In this document: positions 1 through 6,400 of the stretch, piece after piece
Layout: each line of letters starts with the position of its first letter
Numbering within the stretch: position 1 is the stretch's first letter
From: an uncultured Atopobiaceae bacterium
Lineage (GTDB): Bacteria; Actinomycetota; Coriobacteriia; Coriobacteriales; Atopobiaceae
NCBI GenBank assembly: GCA_944321005.1
Contig: CALUJT010000089.1
Location: forward strand, 1 to 8,367
Length of the DNA stretch: 8,367 nt
Direction: 5' to 3'
The notes under the pieces: generated by a model
Seen by the model: the letters and a program-made list of their open reading frames with translations, nothing else
Databases searched by the model: none
Told to the model about the DNA's origin: nothing
Made by a program: the position numbers and the translations under genes

Positions 1-22
1 TGGGACACAAGAGGATGTCCCA
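1..22. repeat. Inverted repeat TGGGACA...TGTCCCA
   Basis: Perfect 7-bp arms, TGGGACA (1-7) and TGTCCCA (16-22), are separated by an 8-base loop. A competing pairing of GGACAC (3-8) with GTGTCC (26-31) is also possible. The element lies beyond the 3' end of mntP and directly before a run of related GC-rich units, so it may be part of the same intergenic repeat block. It is cut by the window edge, so the left arm may be longer. No T-run follows on either strand, so I do not call it a terminator. Confidence 0.5.
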
Positions 23-31
23 AAAGTGTCC

Positions 32-101
32 TGTCCCCCTTTGGGTCACCGCCCCCCTTGGGTCGCCTGCCCCCGTTTGGGCCACCTGCATTTGGGTCTG
101 C
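32..101. repeat. Degenerate tandem repeat, four 15-19 nt units
   Basis: Four consecutive units share the pattern TGYCCCCCTTTGGGTCRCC: 32-50 (TGTCCCCCTTTGGGTCACC), 51-67 (GCCCCCCTTGGGTCGCC), 68-86 (TGCCCCCGTTTGGGCCACC) and a decayed copy at 87-101 (TGCATTTGGGTCTGC). The same unit recurs inverted at 3427-3445 with 16 of 19 bases identical to the first copy. No start codon with a ribosome site organises this stretch into a gene. It is non-coding downstream sequence of mntP and probably belongs to a dispersed intergenic repeat family of this genome. Confidence 0.55.
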
Positions 102-122
102 GCGAAAAAACACGTCCCCAAT

Positions 123-695
123 TTACAGAACGCCGAGGTGCTCCAGCAGGACCTTGAGACCGATGAGGATGAGCACGACGCCGCCCACCACGCTCGCGGG
201 CTTCTCGTAGCGCGCGCCAAAGAAGTGCCCCACGGCCACGCCCACGAACGACAGGCCAAACGTGATGACGCCGATGAGCGAGACCGAGGCCGCGATGTCC
301 ACCGAGAGCGCCGCGAACGAGATTCCGGCCGCCAGCGCGTCGATGGAGGTGGCCACCGCAAGCACGAGAAACTCGCGCAGGTCGATGCCGCTCGTGTCCT
401 CGCACCCGCAGCCGTCGTCCTCCTCGTGGAATGCCTCCCAGAGCATCTTCCCGCCGATGAAGGCGAGAAGGACAAAGGCGACCCAGTGGTCGATCGGCTC
501 GATCAGCCACATGAACTGAGTGCCCAGGGCCCAACCGACGAGCGGCATGAGCGCCTGGAAGCCGCCGAAGAAAAGCGCCAGCACCGCCGCCGTGCGCAGG
601 TTGAGGCTGCGCATCCCCAGGCCGCGACAGATTGAGACCGCAAACGCGTCCATCGAGAGCCCCACGGCAATGAGCACCAGCTCGACGATTCCCAT
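123..695 (-). CDS. mntP: Manganese efflux pump MntP
   Basis: A 190-residue inner-membrane protein of the MntP (former YebN, DUF204) family, which exports Mn2+ and protects against manganese overload. The length matches the family. Visible signatures are LSMDAFAVSI (13-22, with the conserved Asp16), GGFQALMPLVG (44-54), and ATSIDALAAG (115-124, with Asp119), the second copy of the duplicated metal-transport motif. About six hydrophobic helices are arranged as two three-helix halves. The linker at 90-100 (HEEDDGCGCED) is acidic and contains a Cys-Gly-Cys pair. The ATG at 695 is chosen because GGAGAGGGG lies 5 bases upstream; an in-frame ATG at 743 lies inside the leader terminator region and lacks a ribosome site. 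The stop is TAA. A Mn2+ riboswitch in the leader independently supports the assignment. The gene is monocistronic and divergent from the amino-acid ABC operon. Confidence 0.95.
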   Translation of the reverse strand: MGIVELVLIAVGLSMDAFAVSICRGLGMRSLNLRTAAVLALFFGGFQALMPLVGWALGTQFMWLIEPIDHWVAFVLLAFIGGKMLWEAFHEEDDGCGCEDTSGIDLREFLVLAVATSIDALAAGISFAALSVDIAASVSLIGVITFGLSFVGVAVGHFFGARYEKPASVVGGVVLILIGLKVLLEHLGVL

Positions 696-700
696 GTCGT

Positions 701-709
701 CCCCTCTCC
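701..709 (-). promoter_or_regulatory. Strong ribosome-binding site of mntP
   Basis: The minus strand reads GGAGAGGGG, ending 5 bases before the ATG at 695. It decides the start in favour of the 190-residue form. A 6-bp hairpin, GCCCCG/CGGGGC (715-732), lies immediately upstream and may keep the leader away from the ribosome site. Confidence 0.75.
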
Positions 710-740
710 GGCCCGCCCCGTCGAGGCGGGGCCCGTCAAA

Positions 741-792
741 CAAAAAGACCCGCGACAGGGACCGCCTGGCGGGCGGCCCTTGTCGCGAGTCT
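741..792 (-). terminator. Intrinsic terminator in mntP leader (riboswitch expression platform)
   Basis: On the minus strand, AGACTCGCGACAAGGG (792-777) pairs with CCCTGTCGCGGGTCT (760-746), with one mismatch and one bulge. It is capped by an inner CCGCC/GGCGG hairpin and followed at once by TTTTTG (745-740). This is a textbook rho-independent terminator, but it lies upstream of the mntP start, so it must act as an attenuator. Its 5' arm includes CTCG (789-786), which is also the 3' strand of the aptamer closing helix P1. Only one of the two helices can form, which gives an ON switch when ligand holds P1. Confidence 0.88.
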
Positions 793-873
793 CGTTGATT
801 AAGGCGCGCCAGGCGTTATGCCAGCGTGTTGACGCGCCGCATGCCCTTCTCGGCATGCCACTACTCCCTCGTG
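786..873 (-). promoter_or_regulatory. yybP-ykoY manganese riboswitch aptamer
   Basis: The minus strand shows the hallmark sequences of this family in order: GGGAGTAG next to the 5' P1 strand, a P2-type hairpin GCATGCC/GGCATGC, then CGTCAACA inside a GGCGCG/CGCGCC stem, and finally TCAACGAGACTCG. P1 pairs CGAG (871-868) with CTCG (789-786). The two conserved internal loops that bind Mn2+ in known members (the GGAGTAG side and the CAACGAGA side) face each other as expected. It is located directly upstream of mntP, the commonest target of this class. Mn2+ binding should stabilise P1, break the overlapping terminator stem and allow mntP transcription. The call rests on reading conserved segments, not on a covariance-model search. 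Confidence 0.87.
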
Positions 874-881
874 AGGGCTGC

Positions 882-890
882 ATGATACCA
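882..890 (-). promoter_or_regulatory. Probable extended -10 promoter of mntP
   Basis: The minus strand has TGGTATCAT, an extended -10 (TGn followed by TATCAT at 887-882). No good -35 stands 17 bases upstream (CAGAGG), which is compatible with an extended -10 type. The predicted transcription start, about 7 bases downstream near 875, falls just before the first base of the riboswitch P1 helix, so nearly the whole leader is the switch. Confidence 0.5.
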
Positions 891-930
891 CAGCCCCCAC
901 GGACCCTCTGTTTCGAACCTGAAAACGGCC

Positions 931-959
931 TTGCACTCCATCACGCTAAAGCGTATATT
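931..959 (+). promoter_or_regulatory. Sigma-70-type promoter of the amino-acid ABC operon
   Basis: TTGCAC (931-936) and TATATT (954-959) are separated by exactly 17 bases, close to the housekeeping consensus TTGACA-17-TATAAT. Transcription would start near 966 and leave a leader of about 74 bases before the ATG at 1040. The spacer contains the near-palindrome ACGCTAAAGCGT (943-954), which could be a repressor site. Confidence 0.72.
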
Positions 960-969
960 CGGTCCTGCA

Positions 970-985
970 CTTTAGTCGAGTAAAG
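970..985. promoter_or_regulatory. Candidate operator CTTTAGTCGAGTAAAG
   Basis: A 16-base inverted repeat, symmetric at 14 of 16 positions, sits just downstream of the predicted start of the ABC operon transcript. This is a classic repressor position. It shares the TAAAG element with the near-palindrome in the promoter spacer. No regulator gene is present in the window, so its identity is unknown. Confidence 0.4.
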
Positions 986-1039
986 TCCGCCGCCCTGAGC
1001 GCAGAGCGCGGGGCCGCCGAAACGCCGAAAGGATCCCTC

Positions 1040-1873
1040 ATGAAGCGCAGCGCCACCTCGCTCCTCACCTGCCTCACCACCGCCGCCCTCGCGGCAGCCC
1101 TGCTCGTGGGCTGCGGCGGCACGCCCGCCGCCACCGAGGCCACCAGCGCCACGGACACCGGCACCCTCATCGTGGGCTTTGACTCCTCCTACCCGCCCTA
1201 CGGCTACGTGGGCGACGACGGCGAGTACACGGGCTTTGACCTCGAGCTCGCCCAGGAGGTCGCCAGCCGCAACGACTGGGAGGTCCAGCTCGAGGCCATC
1301 GACTGGGACGCCAAGGACACCCTGCTCGACAGCGGTGCCATCAACTGCATCTGGAACGGCTTCACCATGGAGGGACGCGAGAGCGACTACACCTTCTCCG
1401 ACCCCTACATGCTCAACGCCCAGGTCATCGTGGTCCGCGCCGACTCCGGCATCGCCAGCTTCGAGGACCTCGCCGGCAAGAACGTGATCACGCAGGTCGA
1501 CTCCGCCGCCTACAACGTGCTCGCGGGCGAGGACGCGGCGCAGGCCGAGCTCGCCGCCACCTTTGCCAGCCTCGAGACCATCGGCGAGTACAACACCGCC
1601 TTCATGCAGCTCGAGTCCGGCGCCGTGGACGCCGTGGCCTGCGACCTCTCCATCGCCGCCTACCAGCTCGCGGCCAAGCCCGACGCCTACGTCCAGCTCG
1701 ACGAGCCCCTCTCCGAGGAGCACTACGCCGTGGGCTTCAAGCAGGGCGACGACGCCACCGCCGCCACGGTCACCGAGACCCTCCAGGCCATGGACGAGGA
1801 TGGCTTCGTCCAGGAGCTCTGCGACAAGTACGCCGACGACGGCATCTCCTACGAGAACTGGTGCCTCGAGTAG
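1040..1873 (+). CDS. Amino-acid ABC transporter substrate-binding lipoprotein
   Basis: A 277-residue solute-binding protein of bacterial family 3 (SBP_bac_3, polar amino acids), anchored outside the membrane. Residues 1-24 are a lipoprotein signal peptide with lipobox LVGC (Cys25 lipidated), followed by an Ala/Thr-rich linker to about 40. The mature domain starts GTLIVGFDSSYPPYGY and carries the signature GFDLELAQEV (65-74). Arg113 in EGRESDY is placed as the arginine that holds the ligand carboxylate, and Asp202 in ACDLS as the aspartate that holds the ligand amino group. Both are kept, so an alpha-amino-acid ligand is expected, but the side-chain specificity cannot be read. Cys103, Cys201, Cys261 and Cys275 are additional; Cys261 and Cys275 could form a disulphide. 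AAAGGA (1028-1033) precedes the ATG. It is the first gene of the operon with the permease and ATPase downstream. Confidence 0.92.
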   Translation: MKRSATSLLTCLTTAALAAALLVGCGGTPAATEATSATDTGTLIVGFDSSYPPYGYVGDDGEYTGFDLELAQEVASRNDWEVQLEAIDWDAKDTLLDSGAINCIWNGFTMEGRESDYTFSDPYMLNAQVIVVRADSGIASFEDLAGKNVITQVDSAAYNVLAGEDAAQAELAATFASLETIGEYNTAFMQLESGAVDAVACDLSIAAYQLAAKPDAYVQLDEPLSEEHYAVGFKQGDDATAATVTETLQAMDEDGFVQELCDKYADDGISYENWCLE

Positions 1874-1895
1874 GCACTGCCCGTTCGTTCCTCCC

Positions 1896-1932
1896 AATGG
1901 TCCAAAAGGGGCCCGTCCCCTTTTGGACCATT
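1896..1932 (+). repeat. Perfect 16-bp hairpin between binding protein and permease
   Basis: AATGGTCCAAAAGGGG (1896-1911) and CCCCTTTTGGACCATT (1917-1932) are exact reverse complements around a 5-base loop, CCCGT. No T-run follows, so it is not a normal intrinsic terminator. In uptake operons such a hairpin commonly protects the upstream binding-protein message and gives it excess over the permease. Here the right arm CCCCTTT is also complementary to the permease ribosome site AAAGGGG (1938-1944). The core resembles the GC-rich repeat units at 32-101 and 3414-3463. Confidence 0.75.
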
Positions 1933-1937
1933 TCGTG

Positions 1938-1944
1938 AAAGGGG
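1938..1944 (+). promoter_or_regulatory. Ribosome-binding site of the permease, selects a GTG start
   Basis: AAAGGGG lies 4 bases before the GTG at 1949. The next in-frame ATG (1964) is 19 bases away, too far to use this site, so GTG is preferred. The site can pair with CCCCTTT (1917-1923) when the upstream hairpin is open. Confidence 0.6.
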
Positions 1945-1948
1945 TCGC

Positions 1949-2602
1949 GTGGACACGCTCACCATGACAGGGATGCTCGCCGAGGGGTTCCTCGTGAGCC
2001 TCCAGATCTTCGCCCTCACCCTCGTGGGGTCGCTGCCGCTCGGCATGCTGGTGGCGTTCGCCCGCATGAGCAGGTTCGGGCCCCTGGCCCTTCTCGCCAG
2101 GCTCTACATCTCCATCATGCGCGGCACCCCGCTCATGCTGCAGATGTTTGCCATCTACTTCGTGCCGTACTACGTCTTTGGCATCCGCCTCACCACGGAC
2201 AGCAAGTGGTACGCCACGATTCTGGCCTTCATCATCAACTACGCGGCCTACTTCGCGGAGATCTACCGCTCCGGCATCCAGTCCATCCCGCGCGGCCAGC
2301 ACGAGGCGGCCGAGGTCCTGGGCTACTCCAAGGCGCAGACGTTCTTCCGCATCGTGCTCCCGCAGGTGGTCAAGCGCATCATGCCCGCCATGACCAACGA
2401 GGTCATCACGCTGGTCAAGGACACCTCGCTCGCGTTCTCCATCGGCGTCATCGAGATGTTCACGGTGGCCAAGCAGCTCGTGGCGAGCCAGGTGAGCATG
2501 CTGCCGTTTGCCATCGCCGCGGCGTTCTACTGGGTGTTCAACCTGCTCGTGGACTTCGTCGCCGGGCGCATCGAGAGAAAGCTGAGCTACTACCATGACT
2601 AG
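1949..2602 (+). CDS. Amino-acid ABC transporter permease (HisM/GlnP type)
   Basis: A 217-residue inner-membrane permease of the polar amino acid transporter family, of typical length. It opens with a long hydrophobic helix (about 11-38), then the family segment [14 protein letters not shown] (58-71), further helices at about 88-105 and 185-204, and a cytoplasmic EAA loop beginning [21 protein letters not shown] (118-138). The EAA loop contains the conserved Gly125 and couples to the ATPase. [16 protein letters not shown] (155-170) is another family hallmark. With only one permease gene in the operon, the membrane channel is presumably a homodimer. The GTG start is chosen from the ribosome site AAAGGGG; ATG codons at 1964 and 1973 are alternatives. 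The last codons overlap the ATPase start by 8 bases, giving translational coupling. Confidence 0.93.
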   Translation: MDTLTMTGMLAEGFLVSLQIFALTLVGSLPLGMLVAFARMSRFGPLALLARLYISIMRGTPLMLQMFAIYFVPYYVFGIRLTTDSKWYATILAFIINYAAYFAEIYRSGIQSIPRGQHEAAEVLGYSKAQTFFRIVLPQVVKRIMPAMTNEVITLVKDTSLAFSIGVIEMFTVAKQLVASQVSMLPFAIAAAFYWVFNLLVDFVAGRIERKLSYYHD

Positions 2603-3413
2603 CGCCGCATCTGCCAAGAAGGGCGCCGAGAAGAACGCCGAGAATAGCGTCGAGAAGAACGGACCGGCCCCCGTGGTCTCCCTCGAGCACGCCCGCAAGA
2701 GCTTCGGCGACGTGGAGGTCCTGCACGACATATCGCTCTCCGTGGCACCTGGCGAGGTCGTGGCCATCATCGGCCCCTCCGGCGGCGGCAAGTCCACGCT
2801 GCTGCGCTGCCTCACGCTGCTCGAGCGCCTGGACGGCGGCGACCTCTCCTACGAGGACGTGGCCGTGGCCCGCGGCGGCACATACGGCGACAAGAACGTG
2901 CTCGCGCAGGCCCGTGCCCGCTTTGGGCTGGTCTTCCAGAACTACAACCTCTTCCCGCACTTCTCGGTGCTGCGCAACGTCATGGACGCGCCGGTGTGCG
3001 TGCAGCGGCGCGACCGCTCCGAGGCGGAGGCCGAGGCCCGCGCGCTCCTGGCCAAGATGGGCCTCGCCGGCAGCGAGGACAAGGTGCCCTGCCAGCTCTC
3101 CGGCGGCCAGCAGCAGCGCGCGAGCATCGCCCGGGCGCTGGCCCTGCACCCGGACATCGTCTACTTCGACGAGCCCACGAGCGCCCTCGACCCCGAGCTC
3201 ACGGCCGAGGTCCTGCGCGTCATCAAGCGGCTCGCGGCAGAGAACATGACGCTCGTCATCGTGACGCACGAGATGGGCTTTGCCCGCGAGGTCGCGGACC
3301 GCGTGATCTTCATGGACGGCGGCGTGATCGTGGAGGAGGGTCCCGCCGAGCAGGTCATCGATCACCCGCGCGAGGCCCGCACGAGAGCGTTCCTCTCCCA
3401 GCGCGAGCGGTGA
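2595..3413 (+). CDS. Amino-acid ABC transporter ATP-binding protein (GlnQ type)
   Basis: A 272-residue cytoplasmic ATPase that powers the uptake system. All nucleotide-binding motifs are intact: Walker [10 protein letters not shown] (60-68), Q-loop Gln115 in [10 protein letters not shown], signature LSGGQQQR (168-175), Walker B IVYFDEP with catalytic Glu193 (188-194), D-loop SALD, and switch His225 in VTHEMGF. The NYNLFPH and VTHEMGFA wording is characteristic of the polar amino acid subfamily. About 26 residues rich in Lys, Glu, Asn and Ala precede the usual domain start ([12 protein letters not shown]), which makes it longer than the usual ~245 residues. No clearly better internal start or ribosome site is visible; a GTG within PVV is possible. 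The ATG overlaps the permease end (ATGACTAG). The TGA stop lies in the left arm of a palindrome shared with the convergent gene. Confidence 0.93.
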   Translation: MTSAASAKKGAEKNAENSVEKNGPAPVVSLEHARKSFGDVEVLHDISLSVAPGEVVAIIGPSGGGKSTLLRCLTLLERLDGGDLSYEDVAVARGGTYGDKNVLAQARARFGLVFQNYNLFPHFSVLRNVMDAPVCVQRRDRSEAEAEARALLAKMGLAGSEDKVPCQLSGGQQQRASIARALALHPDIVYFDEPTSALDPELTAEVLRVIKRLAAENMTLVIVTHEMGFAREVADRVIFMDGGVIVEEGPAEQVIDHPREARTRAFLSQRER

Positions 3414-3463
3414 CCCGAAGGGGACGGGCGACCCAGAGGGGGGCAGGCGACCCTTCGGGTCAC
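3410..3463. terminator. Shared palindrome between convergent genes, putative bidirectional terminator
   Basis: GTGACCCGAAGGG (3410-3422) and CCCTTCGGGTCAC (3451-3463) are a perfect 13-bp inverted repeat around a 28-base loop. The left arm supplies the TGA of the rightward ATPase gene (3411-3413), and the right arm supplies the TGA of the leftward FtsX-type gene (3460-3462). The 46-base gap between the two stops therefore works as a hairpin at the 3' end of both transcripts. No T-run follows either arm, so factor-independent termination is uncertain; 3'-end protection is an alternative. The loop contains a 19-nt unit (3427-3445, inverted) related to the tandem copies at 32-101. Confidence 0.6.
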
Positions 3464-6400
3464 TCCGCGGACTTGAGGGCGCCCACCATGTCGATGCGGT
3501 CGAGCGACCGGTTGGTGATGAGGTTCACGGCCAGCGTGAACACGAACGCCAGCACGGCGGAGATCGCATACGTGAGCGGGTCCACCACCACGTCGAAGTA
3601 GAGCGACGGCATCCGCAGGATCCACGTGAGCGACCGCGCGAGGGCGTAGCCCAGCGGCATGCCCATCACCACGCCGATGCCCGTGAGGATGAGCGTCTCC
3701 TTGTTGATGTAGCTGTGGACCTCGGGACGCTTGAAGCCCAGCACCTTGAGCGTGGCGAGCTCGCGCTCGCGCTCGGAGATGTTGGTGTTGGAGAGCGTGA
3801 AGACCACCGTGAACGAGAGCGCCGCGGCAAGAACGATGACCACGTAGACCACGGTGTTGATGAGCGTGAAGGCGCTCGAGAAGTCGCGCACGAGCTTGGC
3901 CGTGGAGACGACGGAGAGCAGGCGGTCGTCCTGCGTGAGGCGCTCGGAGAGCTCGATCTGCTCCTCGCTCGTGCCGGAGAGGTGCGCGAGCACGCCGTTC
4001 GTCTCGCACTTATCGCCAAACGCGTCCTCGTAGGCGTCCGCGGTCATGAAGATGGTGTTGCTCAGGTAGTTGAGGGCGATGCCGTCCACGCGCACGGTTC
4101 CCTCGGCGAGCGTGGAGTCCTGGAGCGCGAGCTCGTCACCAAGCGAGAAGCCCATGACCTGCTCGGCGTTCTTGGTGATGACGGCGCCCTCGTCCGAGAG
4201 GGCGAGCGCGCGCCCGCTCTCGTCCGTGAGGGCGGCGTAGCCCTCGAGGTCCGCCGCCTCGGGCACCACCACCAGCTGCACGGTCTCCTTGTCGTCCCCG
4301 TAGCTCACCGTGAGGCTGTCTATGTAGACGCGCACGAGGTCCTCGACCTCGGGGTCGGCCTCGAGGTCCGCGGCCACGGCGTCGAGGTCCTCCTCCGAGC
4401 TCACCGCCATGAGGTCGTAGCGGGTCACGCCCGCGTCCCCGTACTGGCGCGGCGAGAGCGAGAGCACCGTGTCTCGGATGCCAAAGCCCGTGATGAGCAG
4501 CGCCACGCACCCCGCGATGCCAAAGGTCGTCATGAGGAAGCGCCGCTTGTAGCGGAAGAGGTTGCGCGCCGTGACCTTGTTGAGGAAGCTGAACCTGCTC
4601 CACACCGGCGCGACGCGCTCCAAGAGGATGCGCGAGCCGGCCTTGGGGGCCTTGGGGCGCATGAGCTCGGCGGGGGTCTCCCGGAGCTCCTGCCAGCAGG
4701 TGAAGAGCGTGGCGCCCACGATGCCGGCCGCAAAGAGCGCGAAGGCCATGAGCGAGCTCGCCGCGTCGAACCCGTACACGAACCCGGGCAGCGCGTACAT
4801 GGTGGAGAAGATCGTGAAGATGATGGCGGGGAGCACCACGAAGCCGAGCACGTTGCCCACGACGGCGCCCGCGACGCACGCGGCGAGCGCGTAGAGCGCG
4901 TACTTGGAGAGGATGCGCCCGCGCGAGTAGCCGAGCGCCTTGTAGACGCCAATGAGCCCGCGCTCCTCCTCCACCATGCGCGTCATGGTGGTGAGGCTTA
5001 TGAGCACGGCCACCACGAAGAACACAACGGGGATGACGGTGCCGATCGCCTCGATGGAGGAGGCGTCGGAGTCCACGCTCGCGTAGCTCGAGAGGCTCGA
5101 GCGGTCCTGCACGTACCACGTGGCGTCGGGGATGTCCTCGATCTCCTCGCGGGCGTCGGCTATCTCGGCCAGGGCGTCGTCGCGCTCGGACTCGAAGGTC
5201 GCTCGGGCGTCGTCAAGCTCTGCCTGGCCGTCGGCTATCTCGGCGAGGGCGTCGTCGAGCTGGCGCTGCGCGTCGGCGAGCTGCTCCAGGGCGTCCGCGC
5301 GCCGGCGGTCGAGCTCGGCCTGGCCGTCCTCGAGCTCGGCCCATCCCTCCGCGAGCTCGCGCTCGCTCTGCTCGAGCGTCGCCCGGGCGCTGGCGAGCTG
5401 GTCGTAGGCGTCGCGCAGCTCCTGCCAGCCCGAGTCTATGAGCCCCTGCTGCTTGGCAAACTCCGCCTCGGCCGTGGTCTTGGCCTGCTCGATGCCGGCG
5501 TCGAGCTGCGCCAGGCCGTCTCTGGCCTGTACGAGGCCCGCCGCGGCCTGGACGCGCCCGCTCGCCAGGGCGGTCGCGCTCTGATCGCTCGAGGGATCGG
5601 CGGTGCCCAGGGCAACGATCTGCTGGATGCCCGCCTGGTACCCCTCGAGGGTGGTCAGCTGGGCCTGGATGGCCTCGAGGCCCTGCCGGGCGGTCTCCCG
5701 GGCGGCCTCGAGCTCGTCTCGCTGGGCCCTGAGGCCGTCGAGCGTCGCCTGCAGCTCCGCACGCTTGGCGAGAAGAACCTCGAGCTCGGAGCTCGTGTCC
5801 GGGACCACCATGCCGGGACCGGCGTTCTCCCCGGCCTCCCCGGGATCGTCCTTCTCGCCGTCACCAGGCTCCTCGGGCTCGCCCGCGCCGGCCTGCTCGA
5901 GCTGGGCGATCTGCGCGTCAACGGCCTCGAGGGCCTGCTCGGTCTGCTCTATCCCGGCATCGAGCTGGGCAAGCCCGGCGTCGATGGTCTCTATCTGCGC
6001 GGACACCTCGTCGGCCTGCGCGGAGAGCTGCTCCGAGGTCTGGCCGAGCGTCTCGGAGACGGGCGTCAGCGCCTGTGCGGCCTGGGCCATCGCGTCCGAG
6101 AACGCCCCCACGGCCGCCTGCGCGGACTCGGGGTCGCCCGCGTCCGCCGCGCGGACCTGCTCCCACGAGCCGCGGACCCTCTCGGCCACCGCGGAGAGCG
6201 CCTCGCCGCCCTGGGGCAGGGCGCCGGCCATCGCCTCGAGCCCGTCCGCCATCTCCGCGACGCTGCCGTCGAGCATGGAGACGGTCTCCTCCAGGCTCCC
6301 CACCGTCGCCTCCACCTCGGCGCGCTGCGCCTCGAGGCCCGCGATCGTGGTGCCGTAGAACTCCTCCCGCGCGGCGTCGAGCTGGGACTGGCCGTCGCGC

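Noticed and set aside
32..101. CRISPR-like array
   Set aside because: The units are 15-19 bases, contiguous without spacers and degenerate, so they are tandem repeats, not CRISPR repeats.
101..122. mntP terminator: TTTTTT at 112-107 on the minus strand
   Set aside because: The T-run is there, but I could not find a stable GC-rich hairpin directly before it. The preceding stretch, CTGTAAATTGGGGACGTG, does not fold convincingly.
696..743. Longer mntP start at 743
   Set aside because: That ATG lies at the T-run of the leader terminator and would add 16 non-hydrophobic residues (FDGPRLDGAGRRGDD) absent from the family. The ATG at 695 has an excellent ribosome site.
780..983. Small plus-strand open frame (67 codons) in the mntP/uptake-operon gap
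   Set aside because: It is antisense to the riboswitch and crosses the -35/-10 boxes of the uptake operon. It has no ribosome site or recognisable protein.
941..2815. A 624-codon minus-strand frame across the uptake operon
   Set aside because: It lies antisense to three genes with clear family motifs and runs through the operon promoter and the perfect hairpin. Its translation has the His/Gly/Glu/Val-rich look of a GC-rich shadow frame.
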